A DNA stretch of 64,000 nt from contig JAQQWL010000013.1 in NCBI GenBank assembly GCA_038363925.1, positions 868,001 to 932,000 on the forward strand. Direction: 5' to 3'. Numbering within the stretch: the stretch's first letter is position 1; each line of letters opens with the position of its first letter. The stretch comes from Apiospora phragmitis (Eukaryota > Ascomycota > Sordariomycetes > Amphisphaeriales > Apiosporaceae). Positions 61,600 to 64,000 of this stretch are shown piece after piece. A program made the translations under genes and the position numbers. The notes under the pieces were generated by a model, which did no database searches, had not been told where the DNA came from, and worked only from the letters and a program-made list of their open reading frames with translations.

Positions 61600-63500
61600 T
61601 TATATTTAAACTTAATAATACCCCTTATTATAAGAAAACCCCCGCTATTATTATAAACACCTCTTAATAAAACCTTATTATAAAAATAAATAATAACGAT
61701 AATAATAATAGCCTTATTTAATAAATATTAATTAAACGAATTAAAAAACTTAAATAAAAAAACCCTAACTATTAATATTATTACACTAAACTTAAAAAGG
61801 AGCGTAACGAGCTCCTAATTAAAGATGCCTTAAAATAAATACTAAATATTAACGAGCTACGCGAGGAAGTATGCCTCCTCTATACCGCCGCTAATATTAT
61901 CTATACCCCTGTTACTCTTAAAAAAGGAATAAAGATTAGCACCCTAACAGCTTTTAATAGGATAAATAAAAACCTCCGCGGATTCTTTATCTAGGTTAAA
62001 GCTTATTAACGGTTTTATAAAGGAATATTTTAAAATACTATTTAACGAGTTATTTACGCCGCCTCGTTCTTTAAAAATAAAATACTCGCCTATTTTAAAC
62101 TTTATTTAAACGAACTTATAGAAAACGATTAATAAGTTAAGCTATACTGCGTAAAAATATAACGAATTTTTAAAAATCATAATAGTTTTAAATAAGTTAC
62201 TAAATTATTTTTTTAAAACCCCGACGAAAAGCGATAAATAAAAAAAGAATTAAAAACTTTTAAATAAAAAAAGAATTAGAAACTTTTAAATAAAAAAAGA
62301 ATTAAAAACTTTTAAATAAAAAAGATTAACCGCCTCTTATACCGCCGAATTCTAACGTATTATAACTTAGCTAAATTATACTAAAATTATAAAGATTATA
62401 ATATATTATCGAAAATTAAAGGAAAACGTTAAAAACGAATTTAACCGGCTTAATACCTTTAATAATTTCTTTTTATATATAGAGCTCGCTATTAAAATCG
62501 ATGCTTATATATATAAACGCCGCTACGAAAAATAAGCCGGATAATAATAGTAAACTAATCGAATTTAAGTTAATATAAGACGACTACGTCACTATAATAA
62601 TATACCGTTAAAAAATATCACGGCGTATAGCTATTATAATAAACTAATAGACCTCGACATTATTAAATATAATAAAAGGCGGAACGTAACCTATTATAAT
62701 TATTAAAAATAGGGATATTTTACTCGAAACTGCCGGTCCTTAAAAAAGGACTTCTAAAAAGTCCTGGATAAGTAATAAATCAACGTTACTAATAATTAAC
62801 TAACCCTTATAACTATTAAAAGAAGTAGTACTAGTAATATGTTAAATATCCCCTACTGTAGTTTATTTTAAACAGCCTATTATAATAATAATGACTACGA
62901 CCACCGGGTAAATAAAGAAAGGATAAAATAGTTCTTTAAAGCCTTTAAACGGCTAAATATTACGCGCACCTTCGTAATAATATAACGATAACTTAACTAT
63001 AATAAAGAAAATAACGAGGATAATAACGAAAATAAAGACTTAAAAAACCGCCTAGTTTATAACGAACATCGATTAGACGACCTTAAACAGCTTATTAAAT
63101 TACTTACGCTAGAACTCGCCGTAAAAATAACGAAGCCTCGAAACCTAGATATCGATAGATAGTTAGCGATCCTAGGGATTACATTTTCCGAATTACGAAA
63201 ACTACGGTAAGTATTTATTATATATAAACTCGAATAAAAAGTAAAAAGAAACTACGCTATTAGCGACAACCCTAAGATCTCTTTAATATATAATAATTAC
63301 TTCTTACTCGCTTAAATTAACTATATTTATAACGGTTATACTAAGTATTTAATAAAAAAGCTTAAAAAAGAATAATTCTTTAAAAGGATTAATAAGAATT
63401 TAATTAAATAACTATACCTCGACTACCTTATTAAAAAAATTAAAACGATTATATTTAATCCCCGCCGAGCTTACCTATTAATCGAAAAGGCCTTATAATA
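61600..63500 (+). pseudogene. CV-A gag relic
   Basis: Coiled-coil region near 61780-61880 (KERNELLIKDAL-like, then ELREEVCLLYTAANI), capsid-like part to about 62700 and a damaged knuckle near 62690-62760. It carries a 26-bp triplication at 62240-62317 that shifts frame. It runs into integrase C-terminal sequence at about 63501. Confidence 0.72.
62240..62317. repeat. 26-bp tandem triplication in CV-A gag
   Basis: Three units (62240-62265, 62266-62291, 62292-62317) differ at one base. The added 52 bp are not a multiple of three and the other chromoviruses have a single unit, so this is a local slippage event. Confidence 0.88.
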
Positions 63501-63830
63501 GTAAGCGACTAAGCGAAAAACTAAACTTTAAAAAAATCGAACTATTTAAAATTATAAACATTATTTCGAAAACTAATTATCGATTATTACTATTTAAAAT
63601 AATATAGATACACCTTATATTTTATATTTCCTTACTCGAATTAATAATTAAAAATATTTTAATTAATATATAATTAAAAGTTAAAATAAATTAATACGAA
63701 TATAAAATTAAAAAATTTATTAAGAAAAAAAAGCTAAATAAAGCTTCTAATAATTCGTTTAATAAAAAAACTACCTATTAAAAAATAATACCTAAAAACT
63801 TAAAAAATACCTAGTGAACATTATAAAGAA
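63501..63830 (+). pseudogene. CV-A integrase C-terminus (GPY/F) and chromodomain relic
   Basis: Begins with AAGCGACTAAGCGA, matching about 27345 in CV-C, directly after gag sequence. The GPY/F module is recognisable; the chromodomain part (about 63690-63830) is heavily mutated and out of frame. Confidence 0.68.
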
Positions 63831-63842
63831 ACTATAGGTATT

Positions 63843-64000
63843 TAAAGAATGAAGCCTACGCTATATTAACTTCACGCCTTAAGTACAGGCTATTTCCTTC
63901 TATTTCTAGAGGCGAATTAAACGAGCTAAGGCCTTATTAACTTACCGCTATAACTCTAAAAAATACGCTTCCGTAATCGATTCCTCGCGAGAAAAGCGAT
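63843..64000 (-). pseudogene. Antisense coiled-coil ORF of CV-A, cut by the window edge
   Basis: Minus-strand frame RFSREESITEAYFLEL, stop, R, stop, VNKALARLIRL, stops, KEIACT, stop, GVKLI, stop, RRL. Every stop fits a Gln codon. Same position relative to the chromodomain as in CV-B and CV-C, and distinct in sequence from both, so it is independent evidence of conservation. Confidence 0.66.

Larger units (their letters stand above)
3421..64000. repeat. AT-rich, RIP-mutated transposon block (AT isochore)
   Basis: Nearly the whole block lacks CpA and TpG but keeps CpG. In 6001-6060, for example, I count eight CG, one CA and no TG. This is the mark of repeat-induced point mutation, which turns CpA into TpA in duplicated DNA. 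Everything I can identify inside is transposon-derived. No host gene is visible, and open frames are rare because Gln and Trp codons have become stops. The block runs off the right edge of the window. Confidence 0.93.
19078..64000 (+). mobile_element. Chromovirus CV-A: oldest of the nest, right end beyond the window
   Basis: The 5' LTR starts at 19078 (TATTACGA), is split by CV-B at 19410 and by a Fot-like element at 60000-61372, and ends at 61531. Internal sequence follows: degraded gag (about 61600-63500), then directly the integrase C-terminus and GPY/F module (63501-63640), a frameshifted chromodomain (about 63690-63830) and the antisense frame (63843 onward). Compared with the first CV-C unit, about 4 kb covering protease, RT, RNase H and most of integrase is missing. 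It was therefore non-autonomous. The 3' LTR is not in the window. Confidence 0.75.

Noticed and set aside
3421..64000. Regional centromere, mitochondrial DNA, or subtelomere
   Set aside because: An AT-rich RIP block can coincide with a centromere but sequence alone cannot show it; CENP-A mapping would decide. Retrotransposon content excludes mitochondrial DNA, and no telomere repeats are seen.

Overview
The window looks like ascomycete (Pezizomycotina-type) fungal nuclear DNA. It joins a normal-composition gene end (about 1-3420) to roughly 60 kb of very AT-rich, gene-free DNA (about 3421-64000). The only clear host gene is the 3' part of nma111, a nuclear HtrA-like serine protease with one small intron; its 5' end lies outside the window. 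A weak 62-codon candidate at 2748 is the only other host ORF worth naming. No species can be assigned.

The AT-rich block is made of transposons ruined by repeat-induced point mutation (RIP). CpA and TpG are almost absent while CpG, CpC and CpT survive. Reading frames are closed by CAA/CAG and TGG codons turned into stops, gag start codons have become ATA, and catalytic Asp codons have become Asn. From 3421 to about 18150 there is a cluster of Fot1/Pogo-type DNA transposons about 1.7-1.9 kb long, bounded by TA: 4578-8168 (split by 5793-7657), 8841-10697, 10851-12668, 16032-17933 and 18433-19077. They are mixed with an inverted, internally deleted chromovirus (12671-18146).

From 19078 to the right edge the DNA is one nest of Ty3/Gypsy chromoviruses whose 5-bp target duplications can still be read. 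CV-A (from 19078) interrupts a Fot-like element. CV-B (19411-59883, TSD AATAA) sits in the CV-A LTR. CV-C (20825-45487, TSD AGAGG), a three-LTR tandem dimer, sits in the CV-B gag. CV-D (37715-45472, TSD ATAGC) sits in the last LTR of CV-C. CV-E (49606-57266, TSD GTTAC) sits in the CV-B integrase. A solo LTR (59238-59868, TSD ATAGC) sits in the CV-B 3' LTR. Further Fot-like copies (31823-33661 and 60000-61372) and a 496-bp TRIM-like element (25184-25679) are later arrivals.

The chromoviruses have the order LTR, gag with a coiled coil and CCHC knuckle, protease, RT, RNase H, integrase with GPY/F module, chromodomain, polypurine tract, LTR. Beyond this standard set, at least five copies keep a homologous reading frame on the opposite strand, between the chromodomain and the 3' LTR. 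It is closed only by RIP-type stops and carries a shared core. This conserved antisense gene is the best candidate here for something undescribed. Chromodomain-guided insertion into heterochromatin, followed by RIP, would explain the nesting (inference).
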